A stretch of DNA of 64,000 nt from Calditrichota bacterium (GTDB lineage: Bacteria > Zhuqueibacterota > Zhuqueibacteria > Zhuqueibacterales > Geothermadaptataceae): positions 370,336-434,335 of the forward strand of contig QQUE01000002.1 in assembly GCA_008501765.1 (NCBI GenBank). The letters run 5' to 3'. The translations under genes and the position numbers were made by a program. Below are positions 34,587 through 45,167 of this stretch, piece by piece. Under the pieces are notes generated by a model. That model was given only the letters and a program-made list of their open reading frames with translations, did no database searches and was not told where the DNA came from. The first letter of the stretch is position 1. Each line of letters opens with the position of its first letter.

Positions 34587-36053
34587 TTATTTTTCATAAA
34601 TTTCAATTCGATTTCTGCCATTTTCCTTTGCCTGATAAAGCGCCTTATCCGCTTGTTCTAACCATTCTTCTGCAGAAGTTCCCGGTGTGAGTTCAGAAAT
34701 TCCGAAACTCACAGTAACACGAATTTCATCATTTTTCAGAGCGAAGGTCGTGGATTCCATTTTTTGCCGGATTCTGTCCATCACTTTCAGGCTGCCGACT
34801 GGTGTGGTGTTCGGCAGAATCGCGGCGAATTCTTCCCCCCCGATTCGCGCAAGAAAGTCAATTTTTCGCAGCAATTGGCGGATAATTATAGCCGTATTTT
34901 CAAGTATTTTATCCCCTGTTTGGTGGCCAAAGGAATCATTTACTTTTTTAAAATGATCAATGTCAATCATTACAACACAATAAGGAAATTTATGACGTGA
35001 AAAATTATCGAGAGCCGTTGCCATCTCCTTATCAAAAAACCGGCGATTGGGCAATTTTGTCAACGCATCTTTATCGCGCTCGATGAGGGCATCTGCCAGC
35101 TCGGATCGTGTTTTTTGTAGCTCATCTTCCAGAGATAACACACGGCTCTGCGCACGTAAAATTCGTTCGTGCATAACATGAATTTCTTTATTCGCTTCAG
35201 CAGCTTGCCGCTGCATTTCCGATGTCGCTGAAAGCAATTTTTCGCGAGTTTCACTCAAGTCGTTAAAATCACTCGCCTTGCGGATTTCTTCAACAAACGT
35301 ATTGAGCCCCGAAATAAACACCCCGCTACCGGCGCTGTAACTCTGCAGCACATCGACAAGTGATTTGATAATACGCAGCAATTCTTCCCGTTCGCTACGA
35401 TTGTGATCTGTGATTACGGAATAATCTTTGACAAGTAAACTGAGGCGCTCATTTGTAAACTCCAAATCACTGAGATCACACCCCTTTTTTAAATTTACGA
35501 CCAGCGCTTCCACTTTTTCATTAAAATTACCATATTCTTCCTCCGGAGCTCGTAAAGTACGTAACAATTTCAGGGCAAGGCTGGTGACTGCTTTGGTATA
35601 TTTTTCCTGATATTCAGCGCGCCAGATACTTGATTTCATTATAATATCGAGTGCCGAAGTGCGAACATCCTCCAATTCATCGATAGCCTCCGCCCGTTCC
35701 AGACTTTGGCTCAGATTAATTAAATTTTCCTCAAAAGGATTGTTGCAATCCTCTTTTATGTGCAGCTCAATCAGGCTTTTAGACAGACGCCGCAAACATT
35801 TTTCACGCCCGTCATCATTGCGGTGGTCGTGGGCTTCCAATTGAAACAACAATTCCTTCACCCTGTTTTCAAGTTTGGAAAAATCTTTTTCAGGCAATGG
35901 GGTTTCAGAAAGGGCAATCAACCCCTTCACTTTTCCGATAATTTCGCTGTCAAAATCCGGGCGTTCTTTTAAATATATCAGGAGTTCATTTATTGCATGT
36001 TGCAGTGGATGAATTTCTTCGATGGTACTTTTTTTATTTTTGATCAGTGACAT
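34587..36053 (-). CDS. Diguanylate cyclase (GGDEF) with long helical N-terminus
   Basis: A cytoplasmic enzyme of 488 residues that makes cyclic di-GMP from two GTP. The start ATG 36053 follows AGGAG by 10 nt; the ATG at 36119 adds an unlikely extension. Residues 1-320 are mostly alpha-helical and charged, without a recognised sensor domain, ending in a coiled coil (RILRAQSRVLSLEDELQKTR). The GGDEF domain (325-488) is active by motif: D-A-L-T-K-L-P-N-R-R, D-I-D-H-F-K-K-V-N-D, and R-I-G-G-E-E-F. An inhibitory site RxxD (RKID) stands five residues before GGEEF, so product feedback is likely. Confidence 0.94.
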   Translation of the reverse strand: MSLIKNKKSTIEEIHPLQHAINELLIYLKERPDFDSEIIGKVKGLIALSETPLPEKDFSKLENRVKELLFQLEAHDHRNDDGREKCLRRLSKSLIELHIKEDCNNPFEENLINLSQSLERAEAIDELEDVRTSALDIIMKSSIWRAEYQEKYTKAVTSLALKLLRTLRAPEEEYGNFNEKVEALVVNLKKGCDLSDLEFTNERLSLLVKDYSVITDHNRSEREELLRIIKSLVDVLQSYSAGSGVFISGLNTFVEEIRKASDFNDLSETREKLLSATSEMQRQAAEANKEIHVMHERILRAQSRVLSLEDELQKTRSELADALIERDKDALTKLPNRRFFDKEMATALDNFSRHKFPYCVVMIDIDHFKKVNDSFGHQTGDKILENTAIIIRQLLRKIDFLARIGGEEFAAILPNTTPVGSLKVMDRIRQKMESTTFALKNDEIRVTVSFGISELTPGTSAEEWLEQADKALYQAKENGRNRIEIYEK

Positions 36054-36482
36054 CGCTGTCAAACTCCTGTGTTTATCTAAATATTTCAACAAATTTAGCC
36101 CACGTAGCAGGGAATGCACCCATATTACTTTGTCGGCACTGTCAACCCGGAATTGAAGATAAAATTATTGATTTCAATTCAAGACTGGCTGGAAATGACA
36201 CCAAAATGTTGTGCAATCGATGGATATTTTTATGACGTGATTTCCGCAGCTCAGCGGGTGGCAGAGAATTAATTACGCAGCATATTTCTGTGCGTTGTAT
36301 TTATTATATTGACCGTTATTTCGATTATATCCACAGCCTTTTTATGATTTTTGTACCCGGTTTTTCCACACTGCAAATCTGTATCGAGGCATTGAATAAC
36401 CTGGTTTTCCTATGTAAAGCAAAAATAATTTCCTTGAATTTATAAAATGTTAAACCTCCCAATTTCATTAATTGGAGTCGAC
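36054..36482. other. Divergent intergenic region
   Basis: About 430 bp between the GGDEF gene and the PKD-protein gene; it should hold promoters for both. Only a weak 5-bp hairpin near 36275-36295 was noticed. Confidence 0.35.
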
Positions 36483-39400
36483 ATGTTTAAGCCTGCAAAA
36501 AGACAAAAATGGCTTTTCGGCTTGTTAAGCCTGTGCTTTTTCGCTATAACCGGGAACATCGCAAAAATTTATCAAACCAGCACCCCACCCGATGGGCACG
36601 GAACTTTGAAATCGGTAGATTTGTGGGTCGCGCCTGATCCGGATAGCAGCCTAATTTTTATCAGCGACCTCTCTTCCAATTTTCTCGAAATACACAATGC
36701 AACGACCAACACATTTATTGAGCAATTAAACAATTCAGGAACGGGGCAACTTTCGGCCCCAACGGGTGTTGCCGTTGCTTATAATGTCGAAACGAGTTCA
36801 GGAACCACTGATATCGTATTGGTTGCCGAAAGAGACAACAACCAGATTTCTGCCTATTCTCTGCCTGAGAGAACATTTATTGGCGCCTTTGGCAGCGCAA
36901 TTTTGAACCAGCCAAACGACCTTACTGTGTACTATGAAGGTGACAAAATACAAGCGTGGATTATCAATCGCGGCGCCGCTCCTAAACAGGTTGTAGTTTA
37001 CGATTTGCTGCCGGGTGGTGATGGAATCCGAGGAAGCTTTCATCGCACTTTTGAAGTGCAGGGAACACCGGAATTCATCGAAATCGATGCCTATTTTCAA
37101 GAAATATACCTCACCGACAGCGGTATTGATAAAAACATCCTGATTTACGATCTCACCGGAAATTATAAAGGGCGGTTTGGACAAGGTCAATTTTCGGGTG
37201 GTCCCCAGGGAATTTGCCTCTATGATATGGGTGCCGGAAGCGGCTGGATTCTTGTTTCAGATAAAGATGCCAGTCAAATTGAAGTTTTTGAACGTAAAAC
37301 CTATTCATTTATAGGAAATTTCACCAGTGATGCAAGCTTGTCAAGTGGTATCGCGATTACACAGCGTGCAATTCCAAATCTACTCAACGGATCCTTTTTT
37401 GCCGTCAATGCAGGGGAAAATGTCCAGGCTTACAATTGGACAGATATTTCATCGACTCTGTCCCTCGGAACACGCATCATCGAAGCCCCGCTAATTGCAC
37501 CCACTGATTTAAAAATCACCCAATCCACACCCTCAAGCGTAAATCTGACCTGGGTTGACCGCTCGGATAATGAAAGCAATTATCGTGTTGAGCGAAAAAT
37601 TGATAACGGCAATTACAGCGAACTCGTTTCATTAACAGCGAACACAGAACAATTTACGGATATTTTTACCAGTGCATCTACCAAATATTCCTATCGCGTT
37701 TTGGCCCACAACAACACTGCGGAATCCGCCTATAGTAATGAGATCAGCGTCACAACACCGGCTGCGGGCAGCAACGCCCCACCCATTGCGATTTTGGAAT
37801 CCACTCAGACTGCCGCTCGGACAGGCGTAGAAATTCAATTTACGGGCAGCAACAGTACAGATCCAAATTCGAATATCAGCAGTTATCACTGGATTTTTGG
37901 CGATGGCCATACAGCAAGTAGCGCCGACACAAACCATATTTTTACTTCCGAAGGGATATTTGAAGTTAAATTAACTGTAAGTGATGAATTAGGGCTGCAA
38001 GATATCGCAACGGTCTCCATTCAAATCACCGACAACAGCCCACCCGTGGCTTCGATTTCGCAACCTGCGGACGGTACCAACTTCATCTCCGGCAGCATTA
38101 TTTCGTTTGTCGGAAGCGGCAGTGATCTCGAAGATGGCTCAATTCCAGCTGCAAATTTTACCTGGCTCATCGATATGCCGAATGGTCTAAAAAACTTTAT
38201 TATTGCCCAGGGTACAAAATCGGGCACCGGCAACGCGCCAATGGATGGGAATTATTTGTTAAAACTTGCTATCGAAGACAGTGAAGGCCTGCCGGATACA
38301 GCATTTGTAAATTTTTCTGTTGGACCGCGTCCCAATATCCAACCTAGCGTCATAGCTGAAGCCGATGTAACCAGTGGCGATACCCCGTTATTTGTTCAAT
38401 TTACCGGATCAAATTCAAGCGATAGCGATGGAACAATTTCATCCTATTCCTGGGATTTTGGTGATGGTTTTACAAGCTCAGCTGCCGACCCGCTGCATGA
38501 ATTTCAAAATGATGGATTATTCAATGTACGTCTTATTGCGACAGACAATGGCGGATTGACCGATACGGCCTTCGTACTCATCACAGTGAATCCAACCTCC
38601 AACATCAGGCCAACGGCCATCGCTGAAGCAGATATTACCACTGGCGATGCTCCCTTAACTGTTCAATTTACCGGTTCAAATTCATCTGATTTCGACGGCA
38701 CGATTTCACTTTATTTATGGAATTTTGGTGATGGCGGAACCAGCACATCTGCCGATCCACAACATATTTTCACGACGGACGGCGCCTATAAAGTACAGCT
38801 CATTGTAGCCGACAACGGCGGGCTTAAAGATACCTCCGAAGTACTGATAAACGTTGGAAATCCGCCCGTTGGTGGTGTCGTTGTTGGAACCATCGATGGA
38901 TTTAATACACCCAATCAGAGCAAATTATTTTACCACGGTGGGCACTGGTGGCTCACAGCCGCCGCGCAGGACAACGGCCACTGGTATTTGTGGAAATACA
39001 CCGATGGTAGTTGGGAAAAAAATATTGAAATAATCGATTCCAACGATAGCCGTCCGGATGCTTTGGTCGACTCAAATAACAATAAATGCTATATTTTATT
39101 TTCACGCAAATCATCGACCCGTTTCACCCGCCTCACCTTCGCCGCGGGTGCCTGGTCGGTCGATACTGGTTTTCCGGTCACCCTCCTTGATTTTAATCAC
39201 CAGGACGATGGTGCCATCAGCATGACGATGGATAAGGCAGGTGAACTATGGCTGTTCCGCATTTTTAATCAAAACCTCGAAGGCAAGCATTCAAAAGATG
39301 GCGGGAAAACCTGGAGTGCCACACTTTTTATAAAAACGGGCTTGAATCAGCCTATTGGACTCACGGATGCCACGACATTTCGTAACGGAACTAAGAATTC

Positions 39401-41141
39401 CATCGGTCTCGTTTATGGAGAAAATGCCAGCAGCGGCTCTGTTTTTGGATTTCTATACCACGAAGATGGCACAGCCAATACGAACTGGGTTGATGAAACA
39501 TCGCGACTGGGCATGTGGCCAAATGTTCATGCTGACGATCATGTAGCGATAACTTCCGATGGTGGCGGGAGATTATTTGTCATCACCAAAACAGGCAGCC
39601 CTGGCGGAAATAGTGTTAAAAATGGGCTTTTTAAACGTGATGCTAATGGCTGGCATAAATACGGTGTGAATATCACATTGAGCTGGGCCCGGCCAGCTAT
39701 TGCATTTGATAAAACGAACAATGATCTCTTTGTTTTCGGAACACGGGAGAGCTTGCCGAAAGTCTGTGAATATAAAAAAGTTAAGGCTGGTAATGAAGAA
39801 TTGCTAATCGATAAACCTATACACACATTGTTTGAAAATGGTAGCGACCATTTTGATAATATAAGTGTCGCTCAGCACGCAGGTTCGGCAGAAACAGGAT
39901 TATTCGCAGCCGCTGAGAACACGGCGCAGAATCAAATTTGGGCGAAAAAAATAATTATCGATGCCGACCCTGCCAATGAAGCACCGACAGCCATCGCTAC
40001 TGCAACCCCACTATCTGGAAATGTTCCTCTTACTGTTAATTTTTCAGGATCGCAATCGACTGATCCGGATAATAATATTGCTATTTACGCATGGAATTTT
40101 GGCGACGGAACATCGAGCTCTTCCGCTGAAGTGCCCCATACCTACACTACTGCCGGAACATTTGATGTTCGTCTCATTGTAAAAGACATTGGTGCGCTCG
40201 CTGACACCGCCACACTTCAAATTATCGTAAAATCGATCACCAATGAGCGGCCAAACGCGATCGCAGAAGCGGATATTTTTTCCGGCAATGTTCCGCTCAC
40301 CGTAAATTTTAACGGCTCAAATTCAAATGATACAGATGGAGTAGTCTCAGCTTTTGCATGGAATTTCGCCGATGGAATCGCAAGCACAGAACCCAGTCCA
40401 CAGCACACTTTTATCAGCGCAGGCACGTATGAAGTTAGGCTGATTGTCACGGACAACAGTGGTTTAACAGACACGGCTTTCGTTTCCATTTCAGTTTCAG
40501 CACGACCAAATCGACCGCCAATCGCCAGTATTATTCTGCCAGTCGCCAATACAATTTTTAATATTAGCGAAGCGATAAATTATAGCGGTACCGGAAGAGA
40601 CCCGGAAGATGGCGGTCTGCCAGTAGCAAATTTTACATGGTATTTTTCGTCGCATGGCGAGGAATCAAGCCTTCTTGCTTCGGGGATAAAAACAGGCAGC
40701 GTGCATCCGGACAAAGCCGGTGTTTTCAATTTATTTTTAGTTGTGCAGGATAGCAAAGGGCTGAAAGATACAGCCTCGGTGCAGTATTCGGTCAGTGGCT
40801 CAACAGGACTCGGGGAATGGCGCCAAACGTCCAGCGAAATTCCCGAGAAATTTGTATTAAGCGATGCCTATCCAAATCCATTTTCAAGGCATGCGGCGAA
40901 ACATGGTATTAAAGTGAGTATCGGGGTGCCAAAAACAGCGCCGGTTTCGTTTCATATTTATAATACCCTTGGCCAAAAAATAGCAACACTGCTGCAGGAG
41001 AATATTTTACATGCGGGATACCACACGGTAAGCTGGAACGGAAAGAATAACTTTGGTCGGGAGGTGCCCAATGGATTGTATTTTTTCAAAATCCAGGCGG
41101 GTGCAGAACAGCAAAATATGAAGATAAGCATCGTGCGTTAA
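36483..41141 (+). CDS. Giant secreted PKD/Fn3 protein with T9SS sorting domain
   Basis: A surface or secreted protein of 1552 residues. The start ATG 36483 follows GGAGT; an upstream ATG at 36447 lengthens an already good signal peptide. Order: an NHL/YncE-like propeller (about 30-335), an Fn3 domain (339-430), a PKD domain (430-515), an Ig-like domain (520-615), two PKD domains (620-795), a propeller-like block rich in W and G (799-1160, with SKDGGKTWSATLF like a sialidase Asp-box), two more PKD domains (1165-1340), an Ig-like domain (1343-1430) and the T9SS type A sorting domain (1459-1552, SDAYPNPFS..., LGQKIATLL). PKD units carry YxWxFGDG. It is likely an adhesin or carbohydrate-binding protein; no enzyme activity is proven. 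Confidence 0.88.
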   Translation: MFKPAKRQKWLFGLLSLCFFAITGNIAKIYQTSTPPDGHGTLKSVDLWVAPDPDSSLIFISDLSSNFLEIHNATTNTFIEQLNNSGTGQLSAPTGVAVAYNVETSSGTTDIVLVAERDNNQISAYSLPERTFIGAFGSAILNQPNDLTVYYEGDKIQAWIINRGAAPKQVVVYDLLPGGDGIRGSFHRTFEVQGTPEFIEIDAYFQEIYLTDSGIDKNILIYDLTGNYKGRFGQGQFSGGPQGICLYDMGAGSGWILVSDKDASQIEVFERKTYSFIGNFTSDASLSSGIAITQRAIPNLLNGSFFAVNAGENVQAYNWTDISSTLSLGTRIIEAPLIAPTDLKITQSTPSSVNLTWVDRSDNESNYRVERKIDNGNYSELVSLTANTEQFTDIFTSASTKYSYRVLAHNNTAESAYSNEISVTTPAAGSNAPPIAILESTQTAARTGVEIQFTGSNSTDPNSNISSYHWIFGDGHTASSADTNHIFTSEGIFEVKLTVSDELGLQDIATVSIQITDNSPPVASISQPADGTNFISGSIISFVGSGSDLEDGSIPAANFTWLIDMPNGLKNFIIAQGTKSGTGNAPMDGNYLLKLAIEDSEGLPDTAFVNFSVGPRPNIQPSVIAEADVTSGDTPLFVQFTGSNSSDSDGTISSYSWDFGDGFTSSAADPLHEFQNDGLFNVRLIATDNGGLTDTAFVLITVNPTSNIRPTAIAEADITTGDAPLTVQFTGSNSSDFDGTISLYLWNFGDGGTSTSADPQHIFTTDGAYKVQLIVADNGGLKDTSEVLINVGNPPVGGVVVGTIDGFNTPNQSKLFYHGGHWWLTAAAQDNGHWYLWKYTDGSWEKNIEIIDSNDSRPDALVDSNNNKCYILFSRKSSTRFTRLTFAAGAWSVDTGFPVTLLDFNHQDDGAISMTMDKAGELWLFRIFNQNLEGKHSKDGGKTWSATLFIKTGLNQPIGLTDATTFRNGTKNSIGLVYGENASSGSVFGFLYHEDGTANTNWVDETSRLGMWPNVHADDHVAITSDGGGRLFVITKTGSPGGNSVKNGLFKRDANGWHKYGVNITLSWARPAIAFDKTNNDLFVFGTRESLPKVCEYKKVKAGNEELLIDKPIHTLFENGSDHFDNISVAQHAGSAETGLFAAAENTAQNQIWAKKIIIDADPANEAPTAIATATPLSGNVPLTVNFSGSQSTDPDNNIAIYAWNFGDGTSSSSAEVPHTYTTAGTFDVRLIVKDIGALADTATLQIIVKSITNERPNAIAEADIFSGNVPLTVNFNGSNSNDTDGVVSAFAWNFADGIASTEPSPQHTFISAGTYEVRLIVTDNSGLTDTAFVSISVSARPNRPPIASIILPVANTIFNISEAINYSGTGRDPEDGGLPVANFTWYFSSHGEESSLLASGIKTGSVHPDKAGVFNLFLVVQDSKGLKDTASVQYSVSGSTGLGEWRQTSSEIPEKFVLSDAYPNPFSRHAAKHGIKVSIGVPKTAPVSFHIYNTLGQKIATLLQENILHAGYHTVSWNGKNNFGREVPNGLYFFKIQAGAEQQNMKISIVR

Positions 41142-41187
41142 TTTATATTTAAGCAAAATTTCGATACGGTATCCCCAAATTCTACAA

Positions 41188-43611
41188 TTATTTAAGCAGA
41201 AGTAATTTTCGCACATTTGTTGACTGCTCGGTCTGCATCTGCAAATAATAAACACCTGCAGCCATCCCTGTTGCATTCCAATGGACAGTGTGCGTCCCCA
41301 TATTTTTCTTCCCGGAAAGTAATCTGGCTACTTCTTTTCCACTTAAATTAAAAATTGTTAAATTAACATGCCCCGGCCGGTTCAGTTGATATCGAATTTG
41401 CGTGGTATGATTGAACGGATTTGGATAATTCTGGGACAAATAATCCAAGTTGACTTTAGAATTTTCGACTTCAGCAACTCCGACCATGGCACCAAATCGC
41501 TGTTCAATATGTCGGCTCATAAATTGTGGGCGCTCATCGATAAAATTTCGAATGAGCTCGATATGAAACTGCCAATCGTTCTCCATCTGGGTCACAAATG
41601 GCCAACGGTGCCGGTATTCCGGCATGTACGGCGCCAGCTCCGCGACCATCTCATCGAGCAACATATTCATATTTTCAGGCAAAAATGTCGATTTCATGTG
41701 CACATCAAACCAATGAATAAACGTATTTTTAAATTCTTCATTAGCTAACAAATGAACGAGAATTGGGTGTGGCCCGTACTGTCCAAATCCCAGAATCGGT
41801 GTACCGTCAATCACATGAGCCAACATATTGTAGGGCGCACCGAGATACGTGTAGAGTGGTGATAAAGTCGATGCGACCCCAAAACTTGTTTCCATATCAT
41901 AGACTGTCCATTTCCATTTACCATCTGGAGTTCGGGGCCGCCAGCATGCCTCATTGTTATTGGGCCAATCCCATTTGCAGAGATAAATCCCGTGTCCGAC
42001 ATAATTTATAAAGTTATCTACATCCATCTGAGTTTTTATATATTCATAATTTGCCGGCACACGCATATCGTTGGTGTTGAAAAAATTCATCATCGCATTC
42101 CAATGCAGGGCGTCGCCTTCATCAACTGAAGGCGCATTGTTTCCTCGCGGTGCCAGCAGGTCAAAACCCGGATCATCCCGGTCGATTCCATGGTGAAATT
42201 GATAATACCAGGAATTTTTGTTGGCTTCGCGCAATTCATGCAAGCCCCAATATTCGCCATTTAAAAATAAAATGGCCGGGCGATAGGCATTTAAATCCAG
42301 CCCGGATTGAGCCATAAGCAAATGCGCATAAGCGTCGTTAAAGAGTGCTGCGTTAATCACACTTCCCCAGGCACGAATAATAAATCGCTTGAATTCCCCC
42401 AACTCGGCGGCTTTTGTGCGCCTGTCCTTAAAAATCGGGTAGTTTATCCGATTATCTCCATAAATATCACGTGCGATAATATGCAGTCCTTTTTGCGGGC
42501 TCGATGGCGAGGTTCCACCCTGAATCTTCATTCCGACATTTTGATTGAATCCAACACCGGTACCGGGCTCAAATAACTCCACATGCGCCGGTTTCTCCCA
42601 ATCCTGAAAATAATTGCCGCTGTGTGTTACTCCCGCCCTGTGTGTGGCGCCGGGTACGTAGATTCCGGTTTCTGTATCAAATAAATGCTTGTGATCCGAA
42701 ACGAGGGAAACGACGGGCAAATTCGCGTAACGATTTTCAATGTCGGCATCAACAAAATAACTCTGCGTCACGATTTCGCTGGGCGGAAAGCCGGTGCGAA
42801 AAGACCGGGCGCGCACGACTGTGGCTTTAAAAATTTCTCCCGAGGGGGGTACCCAATTCGGGAGCCAGGACTCCGGATCAGCGTTTGTGCGAATTTCAGA
42901 GAAATAATTGGCATCGCCGGTGCGGCTGTTAATCGGTATTGCAGCAGTATAGATTTGAGAATTTTCATCCGGTTCACTGCAGTCCAAAGTATAACGAATT
43001 TCTACAGGTTGCGTTATGTTTTTCAATTCAAGGTGCTGGTCAGTCGTGTAAAAACCTCCCTCAATTGAAAAAAGAGGGGCTGCTGTTTTTAAATAAATTT
43101 CGGAATTGTTGGCTGCTCCCGGTGATGGTGCGCTAAAAAACTGCCATGTCTGCCCACCGTCCGGAAACCGGCCAAATGAGATATCAGATTCCTGGCCACT
43201 AAATTTTATGGAATCCACAACATTGCCCTGCTGATCGAACAGGCCAATTTCCTCGCCTCCTTTATTCAATTTAAAATTTGCGTGAATTTCCGTCAGATTT
43301 GTATTCATGGCATCAGCCCAAATAACCAAAAAGTCTTTAGCCTGGATTGCAGTACCGGCAGGAATGAGCCATTTTAATTTATCAGATAAATCATCGGTGA
43401 GCACATAATTACTCAAATCCACTGAAAACGAATTTGGATTATAAATTTCAATCCAGTCGCTGTATTCATGAAAATCCGCATCCGTATTGACACTGGAATT
43501 CGCTGATAGAAATTCATTTATAAACAATGATTGACCATTGGTCTGAGATAAACTCAGAAACATCAATCCCGATAAAAGGGCTATTGGTGGCACTCGAAAA
43601 ATAGCCGTCAT
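41188..43611 (-). CDS. CotH-family protein with lamin-tail and chitobiase-like domains, T9SS cargo
   Basis: A secreted protein of 807 residues. ATG 43611 follows GGAGA and leads directly into a signal peptide; the ATG at 43671 adds 20 unlikely residues. Domains: a lamin-tail domain (about 30-150: INEFLSANSS, S-D-W-I-E-I-Y-N-P), a chitobiase/hexosaminidase C-terminal-type beta sandwich (about 195-245: IRYTLDCSEPDEN), a CotH kinase-like domain (about 290-670, with YWGLHELREANK and YDMETSFG), and a T9SS type A sorting domain (722-807: SQNYPNPFNHTTQI ... LLLLK). CotH proteins are atypical kinases that phosphorylate secreted proteins. The D-x-D metal motif reads D-M-E here, so activity is uncertain. 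It converges on the PKD gene with a 46-bp gap. Confidence 0.9.
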   Translation of the reverse strand: MTAIFRVPPIALLSGLMFLSLSQTNGQSLFINEFLSANSSVNTDADFHEYSDWIEIYNPNSFSVDLSNYVLTDDLSDKLKWLIPAGTAIQAKDFLVIWADAMNTNLTEIHANFKLNKGGEEIGLFDQQGNVVDSIKFSGQESDISFGRFPDGGQTWQFFSAPSPGAANNSEIYLKTAAPLFSIEGGFYTTDQHLELKNITQPVEIRYTLDCSEPDENSQIYTAAIPINSRTGDANYFSEIRTNADPESWLPNWVPPSGEIFKATVVRARSFRTGFPPSEIVTQSYFVDADIENRYANLPVVSLVSDHKHLFDTETGIYVPGATHRAGVTHSGNYFQDWEKPAHVELFEPGTGVGFNQNVGMKIQGGTSPSSPQKGLHIIARDIYGDNRINYPIFKDRRTKAAELGEFKRFIIRAWGSVINAALFNDAYAHLLMAQSGLDLNAYRPAILFLNGEYWGLHELREANKNSWYYQFHHGIDRDDPGFDLLAPRGNNAPSVDEGDALHWNAMMNFFNTNDMRVPANYEYIKTQMDVDNFINYVGHGIYLCKWDWPNNNEACWRPRTPDGKWKWTVYDMETSFGVASTLSPLYTYLGAPYNMLAHVIDGTPILGFGQYGPHPILVHLLANEEFKNTFIHWFDVHMKSTFLPENMNMLLDEMVAELAPYMPEYRHRWPFVTQMENDWQFHIELIRNFIDERPQFMSRHIEQRFGAMVGVAEVENSKVNLDYLSQNYPNPFNHTTQIRYQLNRPGHVNLTIFNLSGKEVARLLSGKKNMGTHTVHWNATGMAAGVYYLQMQTEQSTNVRKLLLLK

Positions 43612-43832
43612 GAATATATTTCTCCGTTTTGACACGATCAGATTTTTGTAACTTTCATGGTTAAGGTACAAAACAAGGCCTTGTAATGGTATAATTTATT
43701 TAAGACGTTTGATTTAAATCAGGAGGTGATCAATTAATTGTAACTGGGTACGGGGAAGAGGGTTGGACAGAAAATCGGAGTGGAAAATTATTGATGTGAT
43801 AGAATTGTGGTCAACGCGACGACAAAGTCCAA

Positions 43833-43881
43833 TTAAAATCCAGAATAAACAGGTATTTATAAAAAAACCTGTTCATTCTGG
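43833..43881 (-). terminator. Terminator-like hairpin downstream of the periplasmic hypothetical gene
   Basis: A 15-bp stem with one mismatch (43840-43854 with 43867-43881) has an A-rich loop. Read leftward it is followed by ATTTTAATT. It lies about 40 bp after the stop of the gene at 43924. Confidence 0.65.
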
Positions 43882-43923
43882 AATCAAAATTTTTTGACCG
43901 CGGTCAGCGGAAACAGAGCCGGA

Positions 43924-44814
43924 CTATTCGTTCCCTGCGATAGATTTCAGCACATCTTTGATGCTGCCGGGTGCCGAACGGATTTTCATGAATGTACCCA
44001 TTGACAAATCAGGAAAACTGGCCGCAATACGAAAACGTCCTTTTAAAGCATATACTTTTTTCCCGGAAACAAGCAATTCATAGGGCAGGTGCGCCGTAGC
44101 TCGTACTTCTAATTTATCCACCACATTCATGACATGGGCATCACCGCCGTCACCGGTTTTTATCCCCACGCCAAAAAGTGTCTCTTCCTTTCCAGGAATA
44201 TCTATGCGGTAAACTTTTAGCGCATCGTCGCTTTTATCGATAAAACCTTGCTCAACAGCTTGCAGCGCCTGCTCGTGGCTATCGTATTTTCCCAGTTCTT
44301 CGAGATCGTTGAAATATGGCATCGCAAACATGTAATGATAATTGCGCAGCTTTTTAACTTTTAATCCATCTTTGGAGCCGTAATCCATTTCCATTCCCAG
44401 CACAAGCTCTAACTGCTTGGAAATATTATCCATACTGCCGTTCATGCGGTAGAGATGAAAAATGTAATCCATGTTCAAATAACTCACTTGTACTTCTTCG
44501 TCAACCTGGGTTACTGAGACACGAGCCATAGCGCCGAAACCACCGTTTTTTGAGCCGGCAGCCAATGTTTTTAGCTCCTCGTTGGTGACGACAATGACAA
44601 CCGCAGAATCGTATGGCGTATATTCGCCAGCTATTTCAAAATTTCCACTGGACAATTTTTCTTTTGTCGCCGCAACAATTTCATCAAAATTGCCCACCGT
44701 TTTTGAACCCAGGATATAGGGTTTTAACCGTAGTTCATCATCTCCTGCGGTCAAACTATTCACCGCAATACTTGTGAACAAAATAACCAACAACAATAGA
44801 AGTGCTTTCTTCAT
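43924..44814 (-). CDS. Periplasmic hypothetical protein, possibly DUF302-like
   Basis: An exported protein of 296 residues. The start is taken at ATG 44814, about 10 nt after GGAG; the ATG at 44823 crowds that site. The signal peptide runs to about ...NSLTAG. The region from 35 to 135 (F-D-E-I-V-A-A-T-K-E-K-L ... F-E-I-A-G-E-Y, then G-A-M-A-R-V-S-V) weakly recalls the DUF302 fold. The rest, with LPYELLVSGKKVYALKGRFR, is unrecognised. It stands alone on the minus strand. Confidence 0.7.
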   Translation of the reverse strand: MKKALLLLLVILFTSIAVNSLTAGDDELRLKPYILGSKTVGNFDEIVAATKEKLSSGNFEIAGEYTPYDSAVVIVVTNEELKTLAAGSKNGGFGAMARVSVTQVDEEVQVSYLNMDYIFHLYRMNGSMDNISKQLELVLGMEMDYGSKDGLKVKKLRNYHYMFAMPYFNDLEELGKYDSHEQALQAVEQGFIDKSDDALKVYRIDIPGKEETLFGVGIKTGDGGDAHVMNVVDKLEVRATAHLPYELLVSGKKVYALKGRFRIAASFPDLSMGTFMKIRSAPGSIKDVLKSIAGNE

Positions 44815-45167
44815 TACGCCCATGCTCCATTTGATTTGATAAGTGAATTTAATTATATCATGCCAACTATTTTAAGTTCTATTCTTTGACTCTGTAAATT
44901 TCAGATTGCGTCTGTTTTAGTCATCTTTAAAGTTTCCAGACAGAACAAACAATTAAAAATATTGATATTAAATCATTTCTGAAAAGCGATCAAAATGCAT
45001 CTTTTAAGTAAAACTGTATTTGAAACTACAGAAATGTACCAATTTTAGCAACATATATTATCGACATTGTAAAAGTATTTTTAATATTATGCAGTAAATA
45101 CAGAGCATTTATCATATATCATTGGGGGGAATTTTATCTTGTGTTCAGATGAGAAATGAAGGATAGA
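44815..45167. other. Intergenic region, nothing recognised
   Basis: About 350 bp of very AT-rich DNA with a weak hairpin (CTGTA...TACAG near 45014-45031). I see no gene or defined signal. Confidence 0.35.

Noticed and set aside
34300-34599. 99-residue frame as a gene
   Set aside because: It runs through the 26-bp palindrome, overlaps the end of the GGDEF gene, and its translation has no domain-like pattern.
36447-36482. Upstream ATG of the PKD protein as the start
   Set aside because: The later ATG at 36483 has a ribosome site and leads straight into a normal signal peptide.
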